Part shown: positions 45,531 to 52,729 of the stretch, piece by piece
Numbering within the stretch: position 1 is the first letter of the stretch
How the letters are laid out: the number at the start of each line of letters is the position of its first letter
Source of the DNA: Terriglobia bacterium
GTDB taxonomy: Bacteria > Acidobacteriota > Terriglobia > Acidiferrales > UBA7541
Assembly (NCBI GenBank): GCA_020073705.1
Contig: JAIQES010000029.1
Coordinates: forward strand, 1 to 52,729
Direction of reading: 5' to 3'
DNA: 52,729 bases
The notes under the pieces: model-generated
Told to the model about the DNA's origin: nothing
The model's database searches: none
Seen by the model: only the letters and a program-made list of their open reading frames with translations
Program-made: the position numbers and the translations under genes

Positions 45531-45839
45531 TCACTGACCCCGATCACGGACTGGACGTCGTTTCGAAAATATCTTGGCCCGCGACGCTGGTCCAAGAAGG
45601 GCACGGCCGCCGGCGCGCTGCGCACAGAAGCTACACGATTCTTCAAGTAGCACGACATGTCTGATGCATAGTATCGCAACAAGCAGAAAAAATCCGGCGT
45701 AGGCAAGGCACCGTGCTTGATCAACGCATTGAGCTCACGGTGTTGCTTTCTGGAAAGGGGGCTGATAGTCTGCCGGGTTGCAAAAACAATTCATGTGAAT
45801 TCGAAAACAAGCCTTCAGCTCACATCCAGGAGATACACG
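45531..45839. other. divergent promoter region, MFS / oxidoreductase
   Basis: No gene is supported. A palindrome AATTCATGTGAATT (45788-45801) lies 39 bases before the oxidoreductase start and could be a regulator site shared by both genes. No clear -35/-10 pair is claimed. Confidence 0.4.
45788..45801. promoter_or_regulatory. operator-like palindrome AATTCATGTGAATT
   Basis: A perfect 6+2+6 inverted repeat between the MFS and oxidoreductase genes, close to the oxidoreductase start codon. It could bind a GntR- or LacI-type dimer, but no regulator gene is nearby. Confidence 0.35.
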
Positions 45840-46943
45840 ATGAGGCAAAAAGCGAAACGGATTGGTCTTGCCATAGTGGGGGCGGGGCGCGTCGGGCTCT
45901 TTCGAGGCGAGGTGGCAGCGCGCCATAGTGCCGTTGATTGGATCGGCATCGCTGAAAAGAAGCCGGACCGTGCCCGGGAGGTCGCCGCCAAGATCGGAGC
46001 CGATTTCGTAACGGGCGATCATCGGGAGCTGCTCAAGCGGCCTGAAGTCACAGCCGCGATTATTGCGACGGACGAGCATCTGCATGTTGATCCGATAATG
46101 TGCGCTGTTGAGCGCGGCCTGCCAATGTTGGTCGAAAAACCGCTTGCTACCAAACTCTCCGAATCGTTTGCAGTGCTGGAAGCCATCGAGCATTCCGGTG
46201 TGGATGTGGTCGTGGGCTATACGCAACGATTCCGCAGGCGTTGGCTCGCCGCGAAGGAAAAGGTGCGAACGAACGCGCTCGGCGATGTTACCTTAGTTAC
46301 GTCGCGCGCCTTCATGAACCGGCTTGTGGCGATAGATAACTACAAACGAAGCAATGCGCCGGAGACAATCTCGCCCATGGTGATTTCCGGCACCCATGCG
46401 CTTGATATCGTGATGTGGTATCTCGAAGCCAAGACGCCAGTGGAAGTCTACGCCCGTTCGATCGACAAAGTTCTGGGTCCACTCTATGGCGGGATCGATG
46501 CGACAGCGGGCATGATCATGTTCAGTGACGGCTGCATCTATCACCTCAATATTTCTTGGGCGCTTCCCGTCACTTGGCCAGCTGCTGTGTACAGCCTGGA
46601 GGTCGGAATCGTCGGCACCGAGGGTGTGCTCACGATCGACGATACGCATCGCGACATCGTCCTTGCCGTAAGCGCTCCGCAATCGGAAGGTTACCTTCCC
46701 GACCAGAGCCGTCTGGTCGATTTCATGGGGAGTTATCCGCCAGGTGATATGGCGCTCGGCGAACTGCGCGGGCCAATGCGCGAGGAAACCGAATCCTGGC
46801 TCAATCGTGTCGCACTTGGCGCGCCGACCCAGCACGCGACCGCCAGAGAAGCCCATAATCGACTGATGCTGACCAAGGCTCTCGATCTTTCGGCGAAAAG
46901 ACGACAGCCTGTTCCCTTTCCCCTCGCGCCAGGAGATGAGTAA
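45840..46943 (+). CDS. Gfo/Idh/MocA-family oxidoreductase
   Basis: NAD(P)-dependent sugar or inositol dehydrogenase-like protein, 367 aa. The N-terminal Rossmann motif is IVGAGRVGLFRGEVAARH; MLVEKPLATK carries the Lys of the EKP motif; the C-terminal domain has the GTHALDIVMWY signature with the usual catalytic His/Asp. ATG 45840 has AGGAG upstream; the frame's earlier start at 45717 is rejected. Divergent from an ACS-type transporter, which supports a role in a sugar-acid or polyol pathway. Confidence 0.88.
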   Translation: MRQKAKRIGLAIVGAGRVGLFRGEVAARHSAVDWIGIAEKKPDRAREVAAKIGADFVTGDHRELLKRPEVTAAIIATDEHLHVDPIMCAVERGLPMLVEKPLATKLSESFAVLEAIEHSGVDVVVGYTQRFRRRWLAAKEKVRTNALGDVTLVTSRAFMNRLVAIDNYKRSNAPETISPMVISGTHALDIVMWYLEAKTPVEVYARSIDKVLGPLYGGIDATAGMIMFSDGCIYHLNISWALPVTWPAAVYSLEVGIVGTEGVLTIDDTHRDIVLAVSAPQSEGYLPDQSRLVDFMGSYPPGDMALGELRGPMREETESWLNRVALGAPTQHATAREAHNRLMLTKALDLSAKRRQPVPFPLAPGDE

Positions 46944-46968
46944 TTCGAAAGAGGTCTGACGCCCTGGT

Positions 46969-48492
46969 TTACTTCGGTTTCCGGCGCCGGGATTTTGGGC
47001 CGCCGCCTGGCGCAGGATCCGATCCGCGATGTGCGATTTCAAGGGCGGCGAGCAGGGCGCGCGCCTTATTGACCGTCTCCACATACTCTTTCTCAGGAAC
47101 AGAGTCCGCAACGAGGCCCGCCCCTGCCTGCACGTAGGCCACCCCCTTCTTGACGACCATGGTTCGAATCGCAATGCAGGAATCGAGATTCCCGGTGAAA
47201 TCGAGATAGAGGATTGCGCCACCATAGATGCCGCGGCGGGTGGGCTCGAGTTCGTCAATGATCTCCATGGCGCGGACTTTGGGCGCGCCGGAGAGTGTGC
47301 CGCCGGGAAAGCAGGCCGCGAGCGCTTCGAAACAGTCCACATCTTCCCGGAGACGCCCGCGGAGGCTGGAAACCAGATGCATCACGTGGGAATAGCGCTC
47401 GACGAACATGAGCCTTTCGACGGACACGGAACCGTATTCCGAAACACGGCCGAGGTCGTTGCGGCCAAGATCGACAAGCATAATGTGCTCGGCGCGCTCC
47501 TTGGGATCGGCGGCGAGATCCGTTTCCAGGCGCTGATCCTCTTTTTCGTCGAGGCCGCGCGGGCGCGTCCCGGCAATGGGGCGATAAAACGCTTCGCGGC
47601 CCTGGACCTTGAGCAGCATTTCCGGCGAGCTGCCAACGACGGCGGTGTCACCCAGCTTCAGAAAATACATGTACGGCGACGGGTTGACGACGCGCAAGGC
47701 GCGGTAGATCTCAAACGGATCGGCGTCGGTGCGCGCGGCAAACCGCTGGCTGATGGCAACCTGAAAAATGTCGCCCGCGCGAATGTATTCCTTTGCCTTG
47801 CGCACCACACGGAGGAAGCGCGCGCGCGTGAAATTGGACGTTATCTTGAGCGGACGAGCCCGGCGGCGCTTCGAATGTTCGGCGGCCACGGGCACGTCCA
47901 GGCGGCGGCGCGTGGCGCGAATTTCGCGCACGGCGGCGTGGTACTTGGCACGAAGGCTGCCCGGGCCTGTGGTGAAGACGTTGCGTACAATCCACAGCCG
48001 ATGCCGGACATGATCGAACGCAACCAGACCGAGGAAGAACATCATCACGGCATCGTCCATGCCGACGTCGTCGCGCGCGGTGTCAGGAATGCGTTCAACC
48101 AGGCGCACCATGTCATAGGCAAAATAACCAATCGCACCGGCCACCAGCGGTGGCAGGCCCGGCACTCGCACGGGGCGATAGCGCTCGACGCGATTGCGCA
48201 AGTAATCGAGCGGATTGGATTGCACCCAGGAAACGCGGCTCTCGCTTTCGAGCACGCATGCGCCGTTTACGTAGCGAAAGACCTCAACGGGGTTCGCGCC
48301 AACAAACGTATAACGGGCGATTTTTTCGCCGCCCTCGACGCTTTCGAGAAGGCAAGCGTAACGCGCGTCATGCGCCAGGCGCTGGTAGGCGGAGACGGGC
48401 GTGAGCGTATCGGCCGTGAACATATCGTATACGGGCACAAGATTGCCCTCTCGCGCCAGCTTGCGGAACGTCTTGAAGTCAGGCTGAATCAT
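46969..48492 (-). CDS. trpE: anthranilate synthase component I
   Basis: Chorismate to anthranilate with TrpG-derived ammonia. The 507-aa product has the Trp-binding N-domain (LESVEGGEKIARYTFVG), and the catalytic part with GDIFQVAISQRF, RPIAGTRPRG, DLGRNDLGRV and GTLSGAPKVRAMEIIDELE. The C-terminal tail is basic. ATG 48492 overlaps the aroD-aroE stop by 4 nt (ATGA), so it is coupled to that gene. trpG is 3.7 kb downstream. Confidence 0.95.
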   Translation of the reverse strand: MIQPDFKTFRKLAREGNLVPVYDMFTADTLTPVSAYQRLAHDARYACLLESVEGGEKIARYTFVGANPVEVFRYVNGACVLESESRVSWVQSNPLDYLRNRVERYRPVRVPGLPPLVAGAIGYFAYDMVRLVERIPDTARDDVGMDDAVMMFFLGLVAFDHVRHRLWIVRNVFTTGPGSLRAKYHAAVREIRATRRRLDVPVAAEHSKRRRARPLKITSNFTRARFLRVVRKAKEYIRAGDIFQVAISQRFAARTDADPFEIYRALRVVNPSPYMYFLKLGDTAVVGSSPEMLLKVQGREAFYRPIAGTRPRGLDEKEDQRLETDLAADPKERAEHIMLVDLGRNDLGRVSEYGSVSVERLMFVERYSHVMHLVSSLRGRLREDVDCFEALAACFPGGTLSGAPKVRAMEIIDELEPTRRGIYGGAILYLDFTGNLDSCIAIRTMVVKKGVAYVQAGAGLVADSVPEKEYVETVNKARALLAALEIAHRGSDPAPGGGPKSRRRKPK

Positions 48493-50048
48493 CGGTTCAC
48501 CGGGAGCGCTCGCCGCGAGCGGCGTCCTTGAGATTTTTCTTCCCGCTCGAGCGCCATGGTAACCGCGCGGCGCATGGCGGCTTCCGGCGCGCGCTCACCG
48601 GTCCAGATTTCATATTGCGCGAAACCCTGCTCGAGAAACATTTCGAGTCCGGAAATGATCTCGATGCCCCGCCGGCGGGCGCGCCTCAATAATTCGGTCG
48701 TGCGCGGGCGATAGACCATATCCATGACGATCCGGCAGTTGAGTTCCGCGCTGCCGAGGGGCGAACCGCCGCGCGGATGCATGCCGACGGGCGTGCAATT
48801 CACGATGGCGTCGAAAAATTCCCGGCGCAAGCCGGCCCGCGTCACGACTTGAGCCCCAACGGCGCGGGCCAGCGCCCGGGCGCGCTCCGGGCGCCGCGCC
48901 GAAAGACATACGGTCGCGCCTGCTTGTGCCAGCGCGAAAGCAGCCGCTCGCGCTGCGCCTCCTGCGCCATACAACAGGACGCGGCTCCCCGCCAGACACA
49001 TGCGGCGCTGGAGACTCCGCAGCACGCCGGCGTAATCCGTATTGTACCCGTACAGCCCGCCCCCGCGACGAACAACGACGGTGTTGACGGCCCCGATGCG
49101 CGCCGCCAAAGGATCGCAATCGCTGAGATGCCGGAGGATGATCTCCTTGTGCGGAATGGTGACGCCAAAGCCGGCGATGCCGAACGGCTCGATGGCGCGC
49201 AGGAAATCGCCCAGGTCTCGAACGAGAAACGGCACAAGAACGGCATCGAACCTGCGCGCGCGGAATGCTGTATTGTGCAGCAACGGCGAAAGCGAATGGC
49301 CGATCGGGTTGCCGATCACGCCATAGACACGAGTCCGGCGCGTGATATCCGCGGCGCGGTACAGATGCTCCATCGCGTCGAGCGAGAGCTGGCCTGGCGC
49401 CGTGGCTTGTTCAACGGCGGCATACGCGAGTGCGCTGCCCGCCCGCAACGAAAGAACGCGTCCCGCCAGGCCGATTTCGCCCATGGGAATCGCGACGGTG
49501 TCACGACGGCCGCGAGCGAGGCTGCAGATGCGGACGCTATCGGAGATGGAATGGCACTGTGTGGCGACTTTTGCGATTCTGCCCCCGGCGCGAAGAAGCC
49601 GTCGAGCGATGGCCGGAAGGCTCTTCGGCGTCTTTCGAAAATCGTGATGGGAGACCATCACGCGCGCGGGAGAAAGTGCGCTTCGGAGTTCAGCCGGCGA
49701 CGCGTGACTTGCGGTTTCAATTTCGACGTCGCACCAGCGGCAGCCTGCGCGTACCGCTTGCGCCAGAATTTCGAGCTGCGCTTTGCGGTTGCCCCGAAAC
49801 AGCCCCCCTCCCTGACGGCTGCGGCAGGTTGCGATCAGCATGGCGCGGGGCCGCTGGCGGCCTAACCAACTCAAGTAAGCCGTACGCTCCCTCGCATTGC
49901 GGAGATAGTCCAGCCGCAGCTCGAGCGTCCGGGTGATTCTAAGGCCACGGCGCATCTCAAAGATCATCTCGCGCGCCGTTCCGGCCGCGATCACCCCGCA
50001 AACGCGATCTTTTCCAAACGGTCTTTCCAAAGTGGTTCCCCCATTCAA
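48489..50048 (-). CDS. aroDE: fused 3-dehydroquinate dehydratase (type I) / shikimate dehydrogenase
   Basis: Two consecutive shikimate-pathway steps in one 519-aa protein, the plant and chlamydial arrangement. The AroD part (about 1-225) has LELRLDYL, the catalytic His in VSHHDF (134/135) and the Schiff-base Lys160 in AKVATQC. The AroE part (about 238-505) has GNPIGHSLSPLLHNTAF, catalytic Lys301 in IPHKEIIL, and the NADP loop YGAGGAARAA. The N-terminus uses TTG at 50048, or TTG 50030, which has GGGGGA six bases upstream. It is upstream of and overlaps trpE. Confidence 0.93.
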   Translation of the reverse strand: MNGGTTLERPFGKDRVCGVIAAGTAREMIFEMRRGLRITRTLELRLDYLRNARERTAYLSWLGRQRPRAMLIATCRSRQGGGLFRGNRKAQLEILAQAVRAGCRWCDVEIETASHASPAELRSALSPARVMVSHHDFRKTPKSLPAIARRLLRAGGRIAKVATQCHSISDSVRICSLARGRRDTVAIPMGEIGLAGRVLSLRAGSALAYAAVEQATAPGQLSLDAMEHLYRAADITRRTRVYGVIGNPIGHSLSPLLHNTAFRARRFDAVLVPFLVRDLGDFLRAIEPFGIAGFGVTIPHKEIILRHLSDCDPLAARIGAVNTVVVRRGGGLYGYNTDYAGVLRSLQRRMCLAGSRVLLYGAGGAARAAAFALAQAGATVCLSARRPERARALARAVGAQVVTRAGLRREFFDAIVNCTPVGMHPRGGSPLGSAELNCRIVMDMVYRPRTTELLRRARRRGIEIISGLEMFLEQGFAQYEIWTGERAPEAAMRRAVTMALEREEKSQGRRSRRALPVNR

Positions 50049-50111
50049 AGCCTAAACTTAGGGCTTCTACCATGCGGGTGACAAGTATGTAAAGCGGGGG
50101 AACAGGTTTTC

Positions 50112-50140
50112 TTGACGGTCGCAACAGCAGGTGTTAGCTT
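50112..50140 (+). promoter_or_regulatory. sigma-70-like promoter of the exported FlgT-C-like gene
   Basis: TTGACG (50112-50117), a 17-base spacer and TAGCTT (50135-50140). The -35 box is near consensus and the -10 box weak. Transcription would begin near 50147, 54 bases before the start codon, in the gap between divergent aroDE and this gene. Confidence 0.5.
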
Positions 50141-50200
50141 GAAATGGAAGGCCCAGTCAGGGCCGAAACACTTTTCGCGGCAGCAGAAGGAGCAGTTTCC

Positions 50201-51079
50201 ATGCGTAAATGGATAGGCTATCGTTTTCTCAATATGGGACTTAGCTTGGGATTGGGTATGGCGATGGCTGGCAGCTTCGCTGCGGCACAGGAATCTCACA
50301 AAGCACCTACCGAAGCGGATGTCTACTGCTCGGGCGTGGCGACTGACCAGGCTATTCCGGCAGACACTTACCTGATCTCCGGAGAGAATTCCAGCTACAA
50401 AGCTATGTTCGGGCAGAGAGACAATGTGTACATTAACCGGGGCGCTGAACAAGGCGTCAAGGTCGGCGACGAATTTGAGGTCGTTCGCCCGGTGCACGAT
50501 GTGGTAAAGCACAAGTGGTTCAAGTGGCAGCCACAACTGGTTCGGGCGATGGGGACCATGTACGCCGACATCGGGCGAGTGCGCGTGGTAATTGTGCAGG
50601 CGAAGACTTCGATTGCGGAGGTGAGGTTGACCTGCAACTCGATGCAACGCGGCGACATTGTTCGTCCGTTCGCAGTTCGGCCTGCCCCCGCTTATCATGA
50701 CGCGAAGTTCGATCCCTTCGCTTCCCCCTCCGGCAAGAAAACGGCCATGGTTGTGACCACGAAGAATTTTGGGGTGGCGTCCGGAACAGGTACGGTAGTA
50801 TTTGTGAACCTGGGCAGCTCCCAGGGCGTGCAGGTCGGTGACTATTTCCGTGTATTCCGGTACCAGGGAACGCGAGACGAATCGGCGTATCAGGTCCGCG
50901 GAACGGCTTACAAAGTGTACGGTTTTGGGAGCACGCCAATCGCATATCAATGGGACAATCTCCCCCGGCAAGTGCTGGGCGAAGGAATTGTGCTGCGCAC
51001 CGGGCCCAACTCGGCGACCGTGCTGCTGACAACCACGAGGCAAGAAATTTTTAACGGGGATTACGTGGAACTCGAGTAA
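50201..51079 (+). CDS. exported protein with FlgT-C-like domains
   Basis: From ATG 50201 (AAGGAG upstream) the product is 292 aa with a signal peptide (about 1-30, MAGSFAAAQE). The mature protein has two similar beta segments: VYINRGAEQGVKVGDEFEVV with GRVRVVIVQAKTSIAEV, and VVFVNLGSSQGVQVGDYFRV with the late SATVLLTTTRQEIFNGDYVE. The G-x-x-x-G-V-x-V-G-D pattern is that of the FlgT C-terminal domain and related envelope proteins. No flagellar genes are nearby; the role is unknown. A good hairpin terminator follows. Confidence 0.65.
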   Translation: MRKWIGYRFLNMGLSLGLGMAMAGSFAAAQESHKAPTEADVYCSGVATDQAIPADTYLISGENSSYKAMFGQRDNVYINRGAEQGVKVGDEFEVVRPVHDVVKHKWFKWQPQLVRAMGTMYADIGRVRVVIVQAKTSIAEVRLTCNSMQRGDIVRPFAVRPAPAYHDAKFDPFASPSGKKTAMVVTTKNFGVASGTGTVVFVNLGSSQGVQVGDYFRVFRYQGTRDESAYQVRGTAYKVYGFGSTPIAYQWDNLPRQVLGEGIVLRTGPNSATVLLTTTRQEIFNGDYVELE

Positions 51080-51123
51080 CCACGGGGAAAAGTTCCTTCA
51101 CTCAATCCGCAGTGGAGACGAGG

Positions 51124-51159
51124 AGGCCCTGTTCCGAATTACGGATCAGGGTCTTTTTG
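51124..51159 (+). terminator. factor-independent terminator after FlgT-C-like gene
   Basis: CCCTG-TT-CCG, a 5-base loop, CGG-AT-CAGGG, followed by TCTTTTTG. It ends about 80 bases past the stop codon at 51079 and should terminate plus-strand transcription before the convergent AMMECR1 gene. Confidence 0.75.
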
Positions 51160-51229
51160 TATTTGGCACAAATTGCAATGCCAGCAGCCGGGGATTCCAC
51201 GACTGAAAATATGGCGGCAAAGCCGAAAT

Positions 51230-51799
51230 TCAGAAGCGGGAAAATGCTTGAAGGCTGGTCTCGGAAAAGACTTCCGCTGTGAATGCAAAGACACGGGTGG
51301 AAGATTCCCTCCAGGCATCGTGGGGCAGGCCAGCTTTGGCGCAGGTTTCTTCCAGAAACCGCTGGCGGGACCATCGCCGTTCCTGGGCGACCTGAGGAAG
51401 CAGCAACCCTCGGTTTTCGTCTTTGACGACCATCAACCCGTGAAGACCCACAATGATGGCTTCCGGCGCGATGGGATCGAGCGGTGACAACACGGAGATT
51501 TCGATTTCAAGGGTCGCGACTTCCTCGGCCGCGACTGGAGGAAAGCGGAAATCATGAAGGGCCGCGTTGATGGCGGCGCGAACGATCGCTTCCGCAAGCG
51601 GGCCGGGGTTTTCCGCTTGACCGACGCAGCCGCGCAGCCGGCCGTTGCGGTGAAGTGTTACAAATGCCCCGGCGGGAACACTGAGCGAGGCGGAGTGCGG
51701 TGCAAAATCCGGGATGCGCTGCTCTAAGACGGCGTTCGAAATCGCGCGGCGCGCAAGTTCCAGCAGTGCGCGGCAATCATCACTGGATAGTCGGGACAT
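51230..51799 (-). CDS. amrA: AMMECR1-domain protein (AmmeMemoRadiSam protein A-like)
   Basis: A 189-aa single-domain AMMECR1 protein: PAGAFVTLHRNGRLRGCVG contains the nearly invariant LRGCVG, and LEIEISVLSPLDPI is a second conserved stretch. Bacterial members often sit with a Memo protein and a radical SAM enzyme; neither is seen here. The biochemical role is unknown. ATG 51799 lies 20 bases inside the end of pgsA, so the two are probably cotranscribed. Confidence 0.88.
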   Translation of the reverse strand: MSRLSSDDCRALLELARRAISNAVLEQRIPDFAPHSASLSVPAGAFVTLHRNGRLRGCVGQAENPGPLAEAIVRAAINAALHDFRFPPVAAEEVATLEIEISVLSPLDPIAPEAIIVGLHGLMVVKDENRGLLLPQVAQERRWSRQRFLEETCAKAGLPHDAWRESSTRVFAFTAEVFSETSLQAFSRF

Positions 51800-52409
51800 C
51801 TTGTGCTTTCTTGCGCCGTTCGAGAATGCGCAAATGGCGCCTCTGTTTCACGCTATCGTCCACACGCCCCCAAAATTTCTGAAAATACTGGACCGCGGAG
51901 ACAACGGCGCTTCCAACCACCAGCCATAACAGCAGAACGCCGAGCGGCCGGATAATCGCGTGTTTTGCCGCCAGGATCACGGCGCAGACGGCCATAATCT
52001 GTAGGACCATCTTTGTCTTGCCAAGCGCCGAGGCGGGAATCGTAAAGCCTTCGGCGGATGCGATGTTGCGCAGACCCAGGACGACAATCTCACGACCGAT
52101 GATGATCACCGCCATCCAGCCTTGCACCAGGTGCATTTCGACGAGCGAGATAAATGCAGCCGACATCAGCAATTTATCGGCGATGGGATCGAGCAGAATG
52201 CCGAGTGTGGTCACTTCGCTGCGCCGCCGGGCATAATAGCCGTCCGCCCAGTCAGTGGCCGCGGCCGCAAGCAGGATGAGGACGCCCCAGACAGCAAAAT
52301 TTATCGGCACACCAAAAAAAACAACATTGGGTGCGCGCGTCAAAAGGACAACGACCAGCACCGGAATGAAGAAGATGCGTAGAATCGTCAGGCTATTCGG
52401 CAGGTTCAT
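51780..52409 (-). CDS. pgsA: CDP-diacylglycerol-glycerol-3-phosphate 3-phosphatidyltransferase
   Basis: Membrane enzyme making phosphatidylglycerol phosphate, the committed step to PG and cardiolipin. The CDP-alcohol phosphotransferase motif is complete in DWADGYYARRRSEVTTLG followed by ILLDPIADK (D-x2-D-G-x2-A-R-x8-G-x3-D-x3-D). About five membrane helices in 209 aa. N-terminus MNLPNSLTILRIFFIPV is typical. It overlaps the AMMECR1 gene by 20 bases. Confidence 0.93.
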   Translation of the reverse strand: MNLPNSLTILRIFFIPVLVVVLLTRAPNVVFFGVPINFAVWGVLILLAAAATDWADGYYARRRSEVTTLGILLDPIADKLLMSAAFISLVEMHLVQGWMAVIIIGREIVVLGLRNIASAEGFTIPASALGKTKMVLQIMAVCAVILAAKHAIIRPLGVLLLWLVVGSAVVSAVQYFQKFWGRVDDSVKQRRHLRILERRKKAQDVPTIQ

Positions 52410-52536
52410 GACGCACCCGGGGGGCGCCTCTATTCGTACCGCGTTTACCCGCCCAGTCGCGAGGCATTCCCACTATAGACGCACACTTGCAGGCAGTCAA
52501 CGACTGCTCACATGAGATGTCTTAGCTCCATAATTC

Positions 52537-52573
52537 TGTCACCCCTTTACAGCAACGTGAAAATGTCACCCCT
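52537..52573. repeat. tandem TGTCACCCCT pair at IS left end
   Basis: TGTCACCCCT occurs at 52537-52546 and 52564-52573, 27 bases apart, directly before a transposase start codon. It is probably the terminal repeat and adjacent transposase-binding site of the insertion sequence that continues past the window. The right end is not visible. Confidence 0.55.
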
Positions 52574-52729
52574 ATGGAGACGTACACGTTGAGTGCAAAG
52601 GAACTACAACGAGTGACCGTCATTTCCAGTTGCGTGAAGGGGAACCTGGCGTGTGCTAGCGCCGCGAAGCTGCTCGAGCTTACGCCTCGCCATGTCAAAC
52701 GCCTCAAAGCACGCTATCGGCAAGCAGGT
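52574..52729 (+). CDS. partial transposase, helix-turn-helix N-terminus (ISNCY/IS481-like)
   Basis: Fifty-two residues are visible before the window ends. They begin METYTLSAKELQRVTVISS and continue with SAAKLLELTPRHVKRLKARY, a helix-turn-helix of the type that opens ISNCY- and IS481-like transposases (an R-E-L pattern and then Q/S-A-A-x-L-L-x-L-x-x-R-x-V-x-R-L). The catalytic DDE domain would lie beyond the edge. Exact IS family is uncertain. Terminal repeats lie just upstream. Confidence 0.7.
   Translation, partial: METYTLSAKELQRVTVISSCVKGNLACASAAKLLELTPRHVKRLKARYRQAG

Noticed and set aside
47155-47180. GGTTCGAAT, resembling a tRNA T-arm
   Set aside because: It lies within the trpE coding sequence, and no acceptor or anticodon stem can be formed around it.
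47029-48531. 500-aa plus-strand ORF antisense to trpE
   Set aside because: Shadow frame; trpE on the minus strand has all anthranilate synthase motifs and correct length.

Overview
The window is a GC-rich bacterial chromosome segment that most resembles an acidobacterium (soil or metagenomic Acidobacteriota). This is inferred, not proven: it rests on gene content (paired FecR/DUF6600-type exported proteins, a PIN-TRAM membrane protein ahead of ispD-ispF, a futalosine-type menaquinone cluster, an aroD-aroE fusion) and on several families of small palindromic repeats. No rRNA, tRNA or CRISPR array was seen.

Layout. 1-1780 (minus strand) is the end of an integrative element: a tyrosine recombinase split into an arm-binding ORF and a catalytic ORF, followed by four small ORFs, each joined to the next by a short start/stop overlap. 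2119-5684 holds a PilZ protein, a HAD phosphatase, an exported LolA-like protein, acylphosphatase and apt. 5739-9153 is rlmB, ispF, ispD and a PIN/TRAM protein. 9404-21445 (all minus) is a long housekeeping block: alr, dnaB, a small Cys-rich protein, rplI, rpsR, rpsF, pth, rplY, prs, ispE, a large exported TPR protein and purH. 21551-26346 has an MXAN_5187-like protein, a zinc alcohol dehydrogenase and ubiX-like, mqnP-like and mqnE genes for menaquinone. 26376-31341 has a divergent glycosyltransferase pair, an Xaa-Pro peptidase and a GIY-YIG protein bracketed by inverted repeats. 31620-36814 has efp, an AT-rich orphan membrane protein, purB, a small membrane protein, a polysaccharide deacetylase and a CusF-like lipoprotein. 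36894-41599 holds two paralogous exported FecR/DUF6600 proteins with very different low-complexity tails. 41909-50048 holds a solo PD-(D/E)XK nuclease, trpG, an exported orphan, an IS110-like transposase remnant, a divergent MFS transporter / Gfo-Idh-MocA oxidoreductase pair, trpE and an aroD-aroE fusion. 50201-52409 holds an exported FlgT-C-like protein, an AMMECR1 protein and pgsA. The right edge (52520-52729) is the left end of an insertion sequence.

How the genes work together. Most of the window is core metabolism: the MEP isoprenoid pathway (ispD, ispE, ispF), nucleotides (prs, purH, purB, apt), translation (L9, S18, S6, L25, Pth, EF-P, RlmB), menaquinone, the shikimate/tryptophan pathway, and cell envelope (alr, pgsA, glycosyltransferases). 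The accessory parts are the left-edge integrase cassette, the repeat-bracketed GIY-YIG gene, the AT-rich membrane gene at 32324-33343, the block lying between trpE and trpG, and the IS at the right edge. I did not find a convincing new multi-gene defence or biosynthetic system. The best leads are the split integrase with an A7 slip site and its coupled small-ORF cassette, the GIY-YIG/repeat association, the sigma-54-like promoter and paralogy of the FecR/DUF6600 pair, and the altered tip residue of EF-P.
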